Below are positions 53,770 to 60,786 of a stretch of 60,786 bases of DNA, piece after piece. A model generated the notes under the pieces. It ran no database searches, was not told where the DNA came from, and was given only the letters and a program-made list of their open reading frames with translations. The first letter of the stretch is position 1; every line of letters starts with the position of its first letter. The DNA is from Bacteroidia bacterium (GTDB lineage Bacteria; Bacteroidota; Bacteroidia; UKL13-3). The stretch spans positions 1 to 60,786 of the forward strand of contig JAIBAK010000018.1 of NCBI GenBank assembly GCA_019695215.1. The letters run 5' to 3'. The position numbers and the translations under genes were made by a program.

Positions 53770-54960
53770 ATGGATTTAAAAGAACATATCCGCAAAGCGT
53801 CATCCGATTTGCTTTCGTCTGTAACCCAACTGCGCAGGCAGTTGCACGCAAACCCCGAGTTGTCGTTTAAGGAATTTAAAACAGCAGCATTTGTTGAGGA
53901 AGAGCTCAAAGCGATTGGAATTTCTTCCATTCAAACACTGGCCAACACAGGCAGGGTAGCATTAATTGAAGGTAAAAATCCCGGGAAAAGAGTAGTGGCT
54001 CTGCGTGCCGATATGGATGCACTTCCTATTACTGAACAGAATGAGGTACCCTACAAATCGTGCAACGAAGGAGTGATGCATGCCTGCGGACATGATGTAC
54101 ATACGTCAAGTTTGCTTGGGGCAGCCCGAATTTTGTTTAGCCTCAGAGACCATTTTGAAGGAACTGTAAAATTGGTATTTCAGCCCGGAGAGGAAAAATT
54201 ACCCGGTGGAGCCAGCCTGATGATAAAAGAAGGAGTGCTTAAAAATCCGGGAGTACACACGATGTTGGGGCAACATGTAATGCCGTTGTTGCCTGCCGGA
54301 AAAGTGGGTTTCAGGCCGGGATTATACATGGCATCGACCGATGAAATTTATGTTACGGTAAAAGGGAAAGGCGGTCACGGTGCCATGCCACACTTCAATA
54401 TCGATCCGGTAATGATTACGGCACAAATGCTTACTGCCTTACAACAAGTGGTGAGCCGACATGCAAATCCTACCATTCCTTCGGTATTATCATTTGGAAA
54501 AGTGATAGCCAACGGGGCCACCAATGTTATTCCGAATGAAGTTTACTTAGAGGGAACTTTTCGCACCTTAGATGAAAAATGGAGAGCCGAGGCACACCGG
54601 CTGATGGTGAAAATTGCCACCGGTATTGCTGAAAGTATGGGCGGAAGTGTTGATTTTAAGATTATGAAGGGATATCCTTTTCTAAAAAATGACGAGGTAC
54701 TCACTAAAACTGCGAAACAAAATGCGATAGATTATTTGGGTGCGGAGCAGGTGGTGGATTTAGATATTTGGATGGCCGCTGAAGATTTTAGCTTTTACTC
54801 TCAGGAAGTTCCGTCATGTTTTTATCGACTGGGCACCCGCAATGAAGCCCGTGGAATTGTGTCATCGGTACACACTCCAACCTTTGATATTGATGAAAGC
54901 GCCCTTGAAATAGGGATGGGATTAATGGCATGGCAGGCAGTATGCGAGTTGTCTAAATAA
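53770..54960 (+). CDS. M20-family amidohydrolase
   Basis: Zinc or manganese amidohydrolase of 396 residues (hippurate hydrolase or N-acyl-amino-acid deacylase type). Metal-site motifs: DMDALPI (residues 81-87), HACGHDVH (104-111), PGEE (139-142) and the dimerisation domain GHGAMPHFNIDP. Ends DIDESALEIGMGLM, with the C-terminal metal His in SSVHTPTFDID. The substrate is not predictable; such enzymes release amino acids from N-acyl or hippurate-like compounds. Confidence 0.93.
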   Translation: MDLKEHIRKASSDLLSSVTQLRRQLHANPELSFKEFKTAAFVEEELKAIGISSIQTLANTGRVALIEGKNPGKRVVALRADMDALPITEQNEVPYKSCNEGVMHACGHDVHTSSLLGAARILFSLRDHFEGTVKLVFQPGEEKLPGGASLMIKEGVLKNPGVHTMLGQHVMPLLPAGKVGFRPGLYMASTDEIYVTVKGKGGHGAMPHFNIDPVMITAQMLTALQQVVSRHANPTIPSVLSFGKVIANGATNVIPNEVYLEGTFRTLDEKWRAEAHRLMVKIATGIAESMGGSVDFKIMKGYPFLKNDEVLTKTAKQNAIDYLGAEQVVDLDIWMAAEDFSFYSQEVPSCFYRLGTRNEARGIVSSVHTPTFDIDESALEIGMGLMAWQAVCELSK

Positions 54961-54978
54961 GCAAAACACCTATATTTG
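54949..54978 (+). promoter_or_regulatory. promoter of the exopolysaccharide operon
   Basis: TTG (54949-54951), 19 bp, then perfect -7 box TATATTTG (54971-54978): the full Bacteroidota consensus spacing. The TTG lies inside the last codons of the M20 gene. The first gene starts 22 bp later. Confidence 0.7.
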
Positions 54979-54999
54979 TTGATATTAGTATAAAGAACA

Positions 55000-55767
55000 T
55001 TGAGATATTATAAACAATTACAGGCAAGTGTTTTGGGGGGCATAATGATAATTATTCTTCTTTCATGTAACGCTTCCAGAAATATAATGTTTAAAACCGG
55101 AGAGCAGGGAACGGCTTCTAATTCGGTTGTTTCATCTGATTCAAATACGTACCGGCACCGGATAAGTGCAGACGACCGCATTGTGATTCGTTTTCTGAAT
55201 AATATCGATTTGGAAAAAAACAATCTCTCTTCTATAGGCACTGCCACAGCTGAAGAAAGTGGGTTTCTCGTAGATTTTTCGGGGAATGTTACCTTACCAA
55301 TAATTGGCCGAACCGAACTTGGAGGATTAACCCGGCTGGAGGCAGCCAAAAAACTCGAGGTGCTTTATTCAAAATACATTGTTAATCCTATAATTGATGT
55401 AACTATTACTAATCTTTCGGTAAGTGTTCTTGGCGAAGTGAGGATGCCGGGGAGTTACAAACTCAATAAAGAAAATACCACACTTATTGAGGTTTTGGCT
55501 ATGGCCGGTGGACCTACTGAATACGGCAAAATTTATAACATAAAAATTATACGCGGCAATTTAAAATCACCTCAGATTATTGAAGTGGATCTTGGCAAAA
55601 CCAACACCTTAAAAAATCCGGATATTATTATTCACGACAAAGATATTGTGTATGTGGAGCCGGTAAAAAACAAGTTAAGAGGAGCAACCATTGCCGGATT
55701 GAGTCCTTATTTTATTGTTCTTACTTCCATTTCTACCTTAATTCTTGCATTTAGTGCAATCAAATAA
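55000..55767 (+). CDS. polysaccharide export lipoprotein (Wza-like)
   Basis: Outer-membrane or periplasmic polysaccharide export protein of 255 residues. The start is a TTG at 55000; the next ATG would cut off part of the signal peptide. MRYYKQLQASVLGGIMIIILLSC ends in the lipobox at Cys23. The Poly_export domain follows (YRHRISADDRIVIRFLNNIDLE, GNVTLPIIGRTELGGLTRLEAAKKLE split), then an SLBB-like domain (SVLGEVRMPGSYKL). A C-terminal membrane helix (GLSPYFIVLTSISTLILAF) is typical of Bacteroidota versions. First gene of the operon, 8 bp before the kinase gene. Confidence 0.9.
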   Translation: MRYYKQLQASVLGGIMIIILLSCNASRNIMFKTGEQGTASNSVVSSDSNTYRHRISADDRIVIRFLNNIDLEKNNLSSIGTATAEESGFLVDFSGNVTLPIIGRTELGGLTRLEAAKKLEVLYSKYIVNPIIDVTITNLSVSVLGEVRMPGSYKLNKENTTLIEVLAMAGGPTEYGKIYNIKIIRGNLKSPQIIEVDLGKTNTLKNPDIIIHDKDIVYVEPVKNKLRGATIAGLSPYFIVLTSISTLILAFSAIK

Positions 55768-55775
55768 AAAAAAGT

Positions 55776-58178
55776 ATGCAGGGATTTAAAAGTAATATTA
55801 CGTCAAACAACGATGATATTATCCTTTCCGATTATGCGCGTTTACTGTTGAGAAATGTGCATTGGATTGCATTGTTCGCCTTAATTGCTTTCAGTATGGC
55901 TTATCTCAAACTTCGGTACGAGGATGAGGTTTTTGAAGCGAAAGGATCGATAAAAATAGATACGGAAAATAATAACCTGCTTAAGGATGTTGCCATTTTA
56001 AAAGATTTTGGCAGCCCAAAAGACAAAATTCTTACCGAGACTTATATCATTAAATCAAAACTGCTCATTTTAAAAGCAATTGAAAAGTTGCCAATTGGCG
56101 TTAGCTATTTTTCAAGCGGAAGGGTGGTGAATAAAGAAATTTATACCTCCTCTCCATTTGTGGTTACTCCCCTAAATCCCGATTCGGTGCAGTTTGATAA
56201 ATCTTATTCATTGAGTATTGAAAGTGATAATGATTTTACCATAGGGTGGGAGGACGAATTAGGAACAACCAGTTCGGTAAAAGCCCGCTTTGGCGATACC
56301 ATTGAGTTTGATAAAAATAAGGTTTGTGTTTATTTTAATCATGCTAATTTTTTAGTTTTTAAACAAAACACCAATAATTTCAACTTTGTATTTAATAGTA
56401 AAAACAGCCTTTACCAGCGGGTGTCATCCAATTTGTATGTAGAGCAGGTGGATAAAGGAGTTTCCATTATTAATATCATTTATAAAGATGTAGTTCCCGA
56501 GTTTGCAAGGGATGTAATTAATCAGTTATCAAAAGTATATACCGAGTATGATATCATGTACAAATCACAAACTGCCACCCAAACCATAGAGTTTATGGAC
56601 AGGTTGATTAATGATTTGAATAAAACCGTACAAACCTCGGAGTTGAACATGGCCGATTTTAAGCAGGGAAATAATTTGCTTGATATAGAGCTTTCCAATG
56701 AAAAAGGGTTGCGTGATTTAACCGACATGCAGGTAAATCAGCGCATGCTTCAGCTACAGTTACTGGCAATAGAGAATGTAGAAAAACAGATATCCGAAAA
56801 TAAAAATACAACCTCCCTTCCGATTAATGTGGATGGTAAAGTTGATCCGGTTCTGCTGGAATTGCTTTCTGATTTAAATAAACTGAATGCCGAAAAAATT
56901 GCACGTTCAGAAAAACTTACGCCAAGCAGTTCGGGAATGATTGAGCTGAATAAACAAATTAACGAAGTCATTCAGTCGGTAAAACAAAATATTCGGTTTA
57001 CACGCCAGAAGATAAATGTGCAAATTGATTTTTATCAAAAGCAAATCAATACCATTACGGATGGTATGCGTAAATTACCAACGGCCGAAAAGCAGTATAT
57101 AACCCTGAAGCGTGATTTGGAGGTAAATCAGAAGGTTTATGGTTTCCTGCTTCAAACCAAATTAGAGGCATCTATTTCCAGAGCATCCATTGTTTCATCT
57201 GCCCGTATAATTGATGAGGCCGAAACGCCCCGTATACCTGTGCAGCCCAACCGGAAACTTACCTTTTTATTGTATGTTATTCTAGGTATTACTGCCGGGA
57301 TTACTTTGGTAATCACACTGAAGGTTTTAAATAATAAAATTAACTCAGTTGAAGAGATCGAGGCTATATGCGATCTTCCGGTAATAGGAACTGTACTTGC
57401 CTACCCTCAGAAATTAGACGAGGAAGAATCAAGATTACTGGCGGTAAAGGAGCATCGCACTGTTTTTGGAGAATCACTTCGTGCGGTACGTACTAATTTG
57501 CAATTTCTTTTGCCAGATAAAAAAAGTAAAATTATTACCATTTCTTCAACTATAAGCGGGGAGGGTAAAACTTTTACAACCATAAATTTGGCCGGCTCCT
57601 TAACCATGTTAAATAAAAGGGTGATATTGGTAGGATGCGATTTGCGGAAACCCCAATTAGCAAACACCTTTAAAATAAATACACCTCACGGATTGAGCAG
57701 CTACCTTATAGGCAAATCAACCCTTGAAGAAATTATTAATAAAACCGATCTTGAGAATTTATCGGTTGTTCTTACAGGGCCTATTCCACCTAATCCATCC
57801 GAGTTATTAAACTCCGAAAAAATGAGTGCACTTTTGGTATCGCTTCAGGAAATGTACGATTACATACTTCTCGATACACCTCCGGTAGGTTTAGTTTCAG
57901 ATGCTATTGTATTGATGAAGCAAAGTGATATTTTACTATATGTGGTTAAAGCAGGTTATAGTCAGAAGGATTTTTTACAACTACCAAGTAAAATTAAAAA
58001 CGAGCATAATTTAAAATCTGTTTATCTGTTGTTGAATTCTTACAAAGCAGATAAAAAAGGTAAAAAGGGATCTTATGGTTATTATGGTTATGGTGGTGGC
58101 AAAGGCGAAGGATATTATTACGAGTATGACAATAAAAGCAATATGCTAAATACCTGGAAGAATAGGTTTAAGCGGTAA
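55776..58178 (+). CDS. polysaccharide tyrosine autokinase (Wzc-like)
   Basis: Inner-membrane chain-length regulator with a cytoplasmic BY-kinase domain, 800 residues. An N-terminal membrane helix (WIALFALIAFSMAYLKL), a long periplasmic coiled coil, a second helix (LLYVILGITAGITLVITL) near residue 505, then the kinase: Walker A ISGEGKTFTT (about residues 593-602), Walker A' VGCDLRKPQL, Walker B YILLDTPPVG (about 696-705). The C-terminus is Tyr-rich (YGYYGYGGG, YYYEYD), the autophosphorylation cluster. It pairs with the Wza-like protein to control polymer export. Confidence 0.93.
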   Translation: MQGFKSNITSNNDDIILSDYARLLLRNVHWIALFALIAFSMAYLKLRYEDEVFEAKGSIKIDTENNNLLKDVAILKDFGSPKDKILTETYIIKSKLLILKAIEKLPIGVSYFSSGRVVNKEIYTSSPFVVTPLNPDSVQFDKSYSLSIESDNDFTIGWEDELGTTSSVKARFGDTIEFDKNKVCVYFNHANFLVFKQNTNNFNFVFNSKNSLYQRVSSNLYVEQVDKGVSIINIIYKDVVPEFARDVINQLSKVYTEYDIMYKSQTATQTIEFMDRLINDLNKTVQTSELNMADFKQGNNLLDIELSNEKGLRDLTDMQVNQRMLQLQLLAIENVEKQISENKNTTSLPINVDGKVDPVLLELLSDLNKLNAEKIARSEKLTPSSSGMIELNKQINEVIQSVKQNIRFTRQKINVQIDFYQKQINTITDGMRKLPTAEKQYITLKRDLEVNQKVYGFLLQTKLEASISRASIVSSARIIDEAETPRIPVQPNRKLTFLLYVILGITAGITLVITLKVLNNKINSVEEIEAICDLPVIGTVLAYPQKLDEEESRLLAVKEHRTVFGESLRAVRTNLQFLLPDKKSKIITISSTISGEGKTFTTINLAGSLTMLNKRVILVGCDLRKPQLANTFKINTPHGLSSYLIGKSTLEEIINKTDLENLSVVLTGPIPPNPSELLNSEKMSALLVSLQEMYDYILLDTPPVGLVSDAIVLMKQSDILLYVVKAGYSQKDFLQLPSKIKNEHNLKSVYLLLNSYKADKKGKKGSYGYYGYGGGKGEGYYYEYDNKSNMLNTWKNRFKR

Positions 58179-58179
58179 A

Positions 58180-59301
58180 ATGGCGCTCATACATTTTGTA
58201 ACACTCAATAATTTCACTTTAACTCCCGTATCCCGTTTTATAATTGATACGGTTTCAAATCGGTATAATTCAATTGTTACTGAAACTTATATTCACGAAC
58301 AGTATTTGTTTAATCGGGTATCTGTCCACAATAAAATCGCTACTTACAGGCATGGGATTTCTTTAGGTCATTTGCCCCTGCTGCATAAATTGGGGAGGCA
58401 CCTGCTATTGTTATACTTTCTTCTCAGGCGGTCGAAAAATGAAATTGTTTATACCCCCGATTATCAGGTGGTATTTTGGGTAATGTTGATGAACAAAATG
58501 CTGCCTTGGTATAGCAAAAAAATCGTTTATCATCAATTTGAGATGATTGATACGGGAGAATTGTCATTCATAAGTGCTTGGATGTGGCGAATGGTTAAAA
58601 AGCATGGTGTAGCATATATTGCAATGGCGGTATTTCCTGAAAAGAACCGGCTACGAATTTTTACAAAGCAAACAGGTGTTTCACGGGAAAGATGCTATTT
58701 ATTTCCTAATACGACTGATGTGGGTACTCCCTCTGTTACAAAATCTCCCCTGTTCCCGCCAGAAGCAGTAGTTGTAGGGCATATTGGAAGTGTGGGAAAC
58801 GACCACTACATAAGTGTGCTTGAAGAGTTACTGGCATGTCACAAATCGAATGAGTATTTATATTTTCTGGTCATTGGAAACTATTGTGATGAAATCAAAC
58901 AACGGTTTCTTGATGCCGGTAATCCGCGGCTTATATTAAAAGGGTTGGTTCCTCATAGTGAATTACCGGATTATTATATACAAATGGATTACGGATTGAT
59001 TCTCTATAAGGGCGTATCCATGAATTTTGAATTTTGTGCTCCCAATAAATTGTATGAATATTTGAGTTATGGTGTTCGGGTAATTGCACATCCTTTAGCA
59101 GGGTTAAAAGAACTTGAATTACCCAAGCATGTATTATCTCTTATCGATTTTGAATCTGACAACCGGGAAGAAATAGCAGCACAATTTCTTTCAGGTAAAA
59201 ATCACAATAAAAAAGAGATTTTGGCGTATTTTTCCGAAAATCTTTCCATCGATCATTTCATGGAGGGACTCATGCAACAGATTGACCGTATTATTTCATG
59301 A
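58180..59301 (+). CDS. glycosyltransferase, GT4-like
   Basis: Predicted sugar transferase of 373 residues with a GT-B-like two-domain layout. Acceptor half contains LPLLHKLGRHLLLLYFLLRRS, and donor half VVGHIGSVGNDHYISVLEEL, then FLVIGNYCDEIKQRF, ending in CAPNKLYEYLSYGVRVIAHPLAGLKEL with the Glu of the EX7E-like motif. The acceptor and donor sugars are unknown. Starts 2 bp after the kinase stop and overlaps wecB by 4 bp. Confidence 0.85.
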   Translation: MALIHFVTLNNFTLTPVSRFIIDTVSNRYNSIVTETYIHEQYLFNRVSVHNKIATYRHGISLGHLPLLHKLGRHLLLLYFLLRRSKNEIVYTPDYQVVFWVMLMNKMLPWYSKKIVYHQFEMIDTGELSFISAWMWRMVKKHGVAYIAMAVFPEKNRLRIFTKQTGVSRERCYLFPNTTDVGTPSVTKSPLFPPEAVVVGHIGSVGNDHYISVLEELLACHKSNEYLYFLVIGNYCDEIKQRFLDAGNPRLILKGLVPHSELPDYYIQMDYGLILYKGVSMNFEFCAPNKLYEYLSYGVRVIAHPLAGLKELELPKHVLSLIDFESDNREEIAAQFLSGKNHNKKEILAYFSENLSIDHFMEGLMQQIDRIIS

Positions 59302-60419
59302 AAAAGATAGTTTTAATCATTGGAACGCGTCCAGAATTAATCAAGATATATCCGCTGATCAATAAAATGAAACAATCGGGTTTTAATAATTACCTCATTG
59401 TTAATTCAGGGCAGCATCAGGAAATGCTCACTCCGTTTTTTGATTTTTTTTCAATTAAACCGGATTATAACCTTGATATCATGTCGCCCGGTCAATCGTT
59501 AGCCGATTCGCTTGCCAAAGCGGTGAGTCAATTGGAATCTCTTCTTATTACTATCAGAAAAGAAGGACACGTACCTTCTGTTTTAATGGCTCAGGGTGAT
59601 ACCACTACGGTAATGGCTACTGCCTTAGTTGCTTTTTACAACAGGGTTCGTTTTTTTCACCTCGAAGCCGGTTTACGATCCGACAATTTACTTCACCCTT
59701 TCCCCGAAGAGTTGAACAGAAGGGTTGCAAGTATTACAGCCGATTTTCATTACGCGCCTACCCGACAGGCTATAGCTAATTTGAAGAGTGAAAAAATACC
59801 CTCCGAAAAAATAATGATGGCAGGGAACACCGTTGTAGATGCCATTGAACTTATCCGGAATTCACCACAGTTTAACAAAGTAACATTTTCAGATTTAAGG
59901 GTGCAGCAGGCTGTTGATAATGGTAACAAAAACGTGCTTATTACCTGTCATCGTAGGGAGAATCATCTTCATCTTCAACATATCATATCGGCAGTTGAAC
60001 AGATCGCGGCCAAAGCAAAAAACTGTATGTTTATATGGCCGGTTCATGCCAATCCAATGGTAAAAGACATTGTGATAGCATCGGGTTTACAAAATCTTAC
60101 TAATATGATTATTTGCGAACCGTTAAACTATCTTGAATTATTGAAAGTAATGAGCACCTGTTGCAAAATACTTACCGACTCAGGCGGCATACAAGAGGAG
60201 GCACCATCTTTCAGGGTGCCGGTATTGGTAATGCGCGAAACCACCGAGAGGCCGGAAGCAATAGAAAAAGGATATGCTGTTTTGGTGGGGAATGATTCAA
60301 CGAAGATGATAGATGCCTTTATGAATTTTAATCCCGTTTTTCCAATGGACGCTGAAAATCCTTTCGGTGATGGCAAGGCTTCTGATCGAATAGTTGATCA
60401 CATAAAAATGCAGTTGTAA
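59298..60419 (+). CDS. wecB: UDP-N-acetylglucosamine 2-epimerase (non-hydrolysing)
   Basis: Interconverts UDP-GlcNAc and UDP-ManNAc, a precursor of many capsules. The 373-residue protein begins IIGTRPELIKIYPLINKM, then VNSGQHQEM, the FHLEAGLRSDNLLHPFPEELNRR block, VITCHRRENHLHLQ (as LITCHRREN), and DSGGIQEEAPSF, RETTERPEAIEKG at the end. It overlaps the glycosyltransferase gene by 4 bp, so the operon is tightly coupled. wecC, which would oxidise ManNAc to ManNAcA, is not visible in the window. Confidence 0.96.
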   Translation: MKKIVLIIGTRPELIKIYPLINKMKQSGFNNYLIVNSGQHQEMLTPFFDFFSIKPDYNLDIMSPGQSLADSLAKAVSQLESLLITIRKEGHVPSVLMAQGDTTTVMATALVAFYNRVRFFHLEAGLRSDNLLHPFPEELNRRVASITADFHYAPTRQAIANLKSEKIPSEKIMMAGNTVVDAIELIRNSPQFNKVTFSDLRVQQAVDNGNKNVLITCHRRENHLHLQHIISAVEQIAAKAKNCMFIWPVHANPMVKDIVIASGLQNLTNMIICEPLNYLELLKVMSTCCKILTDSGGIQEEAPSFRVPVLVMRETTERPEAIEKGYAVLVGNDSTKMIDAFMNFNPVFPMDAENPFGDGKASDRIVDHIKMQL

Positions 60420-60424
60420 GGCAG

Positions 60425-60676
60425 CTATTTTTCGGCAACAACCAGCATGTTTTGAGATAATATAAAATTCTTTTCACCAGTTTCAGCCATCAACATCAGT
60501 CGGAATCGAAGTGTGGTAAATTCCCAAACGATCCTTCGGAATAAGGATGTTATACTATAGACTAAAGGCTTGTCTTCTATAATAGTGATTTTTCGAAACC
60601 CAAATGTATTAAACAACTGATATATGGAGGAAGGGGTAAAGGAAATTTCATGTGTTAGATTGTAAGCATCCCCCTT
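60425..60676 (-). pseudogene. methyltransferase C-terminal remnant cut by an IS element
   Basis: On the minus strand an open frame of 83 codons ends in QNMLVVAEK. Upstream of the first Met (60616) it still reads KGDAYNLTHEISFTPSSIYQ and LFNTFGFRK, the conserved C-terminal phrase of class I SAM methyltransferases (NLTHEIxFTPxSLxxLF). It then meets a TAA at 60679-60677 exactly where the adjacent sequence turns into an insertion-sequence end. So the 5' part of the gene lies beyond the element. It is convergent with wecB; such methyltransferases are common in polysaccharide loci. Confidence 0.75.
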
Positions 60677-60699
60677 TTAGTACACAGCTAAAGTAGACA
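60670..60699 (-). repeat. IS terminal inverted repeat (right end)
   Basis: On the plus strand CCCCCTTTTAGTACACAGCT, continuing to TAGACA (60694-60699 or so). On the minus strand it runs TGTCTACTTTAGCTGTGTAC and ends AAAGGGGG, a TG-starting end as in IS3-type elements. The outer boundary is within a few bases of 60670. Confidence 0.55.
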
Positions 60700-60708
60700 A
60701 TTTCATTA

Positions 60709-60786
60709 TTATTTAATCATTGAGGGACTTTTTCCTTTCAAAGATTTGTGTGGTCTTGAGTTATTGTAATCATTTATCCATCCTTG
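60709..60786 (-). mobile_element. IS3-like transposase, C-terminal part (runs off the window)
   Basis: The last 26 codons of a transposase on the minus strand, entering at 60786. It reads QGWINDYNNSRPHKSLKGKS and ends with SMIK and TAA at 60709-60711. The W-x-x-x-YN-x-x-RPHxSL close is typical of IS3-family OrfB (rve) proteins. The element cuts the methyltransferase at 60425. The rest lies beyond the window. Confidence 0.8.

Overview
ORGANISM. The window comes from a Bacteroidota genome. The support is: start sites preceded by the phylum's sigma box TAnnTTTG, sometimes with a TTG about 19 bp upstream; a CotH-like protein ending in a type IX secretion sorting domain; a split methionine synthase; an archaeal/eukaryal-type prolyl-tRNA synthetase; a Ccm system with a CxxxY-type CcmE; and a Bacteroidota-type tandem family of surface proteins. 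Base composition looks moderately AT-rich, and more so in two accessory islands. No rRNA, tRNA or CRISPR array was seen. LAYOUT. 1-12.4 kb is core housekeeping: gyrB, a pseudouridine synthase, an R. etli-type asparaginase, four tandem paralogous outer-membrane-like proteins, a Sua5/YciO protein, sucC, a LolD-type ATPase and aat. 12.4-19.9 kb holds methionine synthase split into two genes with a stand-alone receiver protein inserted in frame of the operon, a possible small RNA, a LuxE-like enzyme that shares a back-to-back promoter with a lipoprotein, an acidic-tailed protein and a deacetylase-like enzyme. 19.9-28.9 kb is a plus-strand run: the three-gene proton-translocating transhydrogenase, two lipid enzymes, a 2OG-Fe(II) oxygenase, folA and a coupled pair of sensor kinase and receiver-kinase. 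28.9-37.7 kb is a minus-strand run: a Bacteroidota hypothetical, proS, then a ccmBCDEF operon continuing into DUF2520, KdsC-like and UbiA genes. 37.7-39.5 kb is a palindrome-rich island with two lipoprotein-like genes. 39.5-46.8 kb holds a lipoprotein, CotH and DUF1801 genes, an arsR-arsM-acr3-arsC operon with a readable operator/promoter, a DUF523 gene and gmd. ACCESSORY ISLAND. 47.5-51.85 kb is AT-rich and holds a zinc-ribbon protein, two adjacent uracil-DNA-glycosylase-fold proteins, a coiled-coil protein, a protein with HhH-GPD-like motifs and an unknown protein. Two of these genes carry copies of the same hairpin-plus-promoter element. This is the best candidate for an undescribed system, possibly base-excision-based DNA surveillance or defence. 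END. 51.9-60.8 kb has biotin carboxylase, a small membrane protein, an M20 amidohydrolase and the start of an exopolysaccharide operon (export lipoprotein, tyrosine autokinase, glycosyltransferase, UDP-GlcNAc 2-epimerase). It is bounded by a methyltransferase remnant that an IS3-like element has cut.
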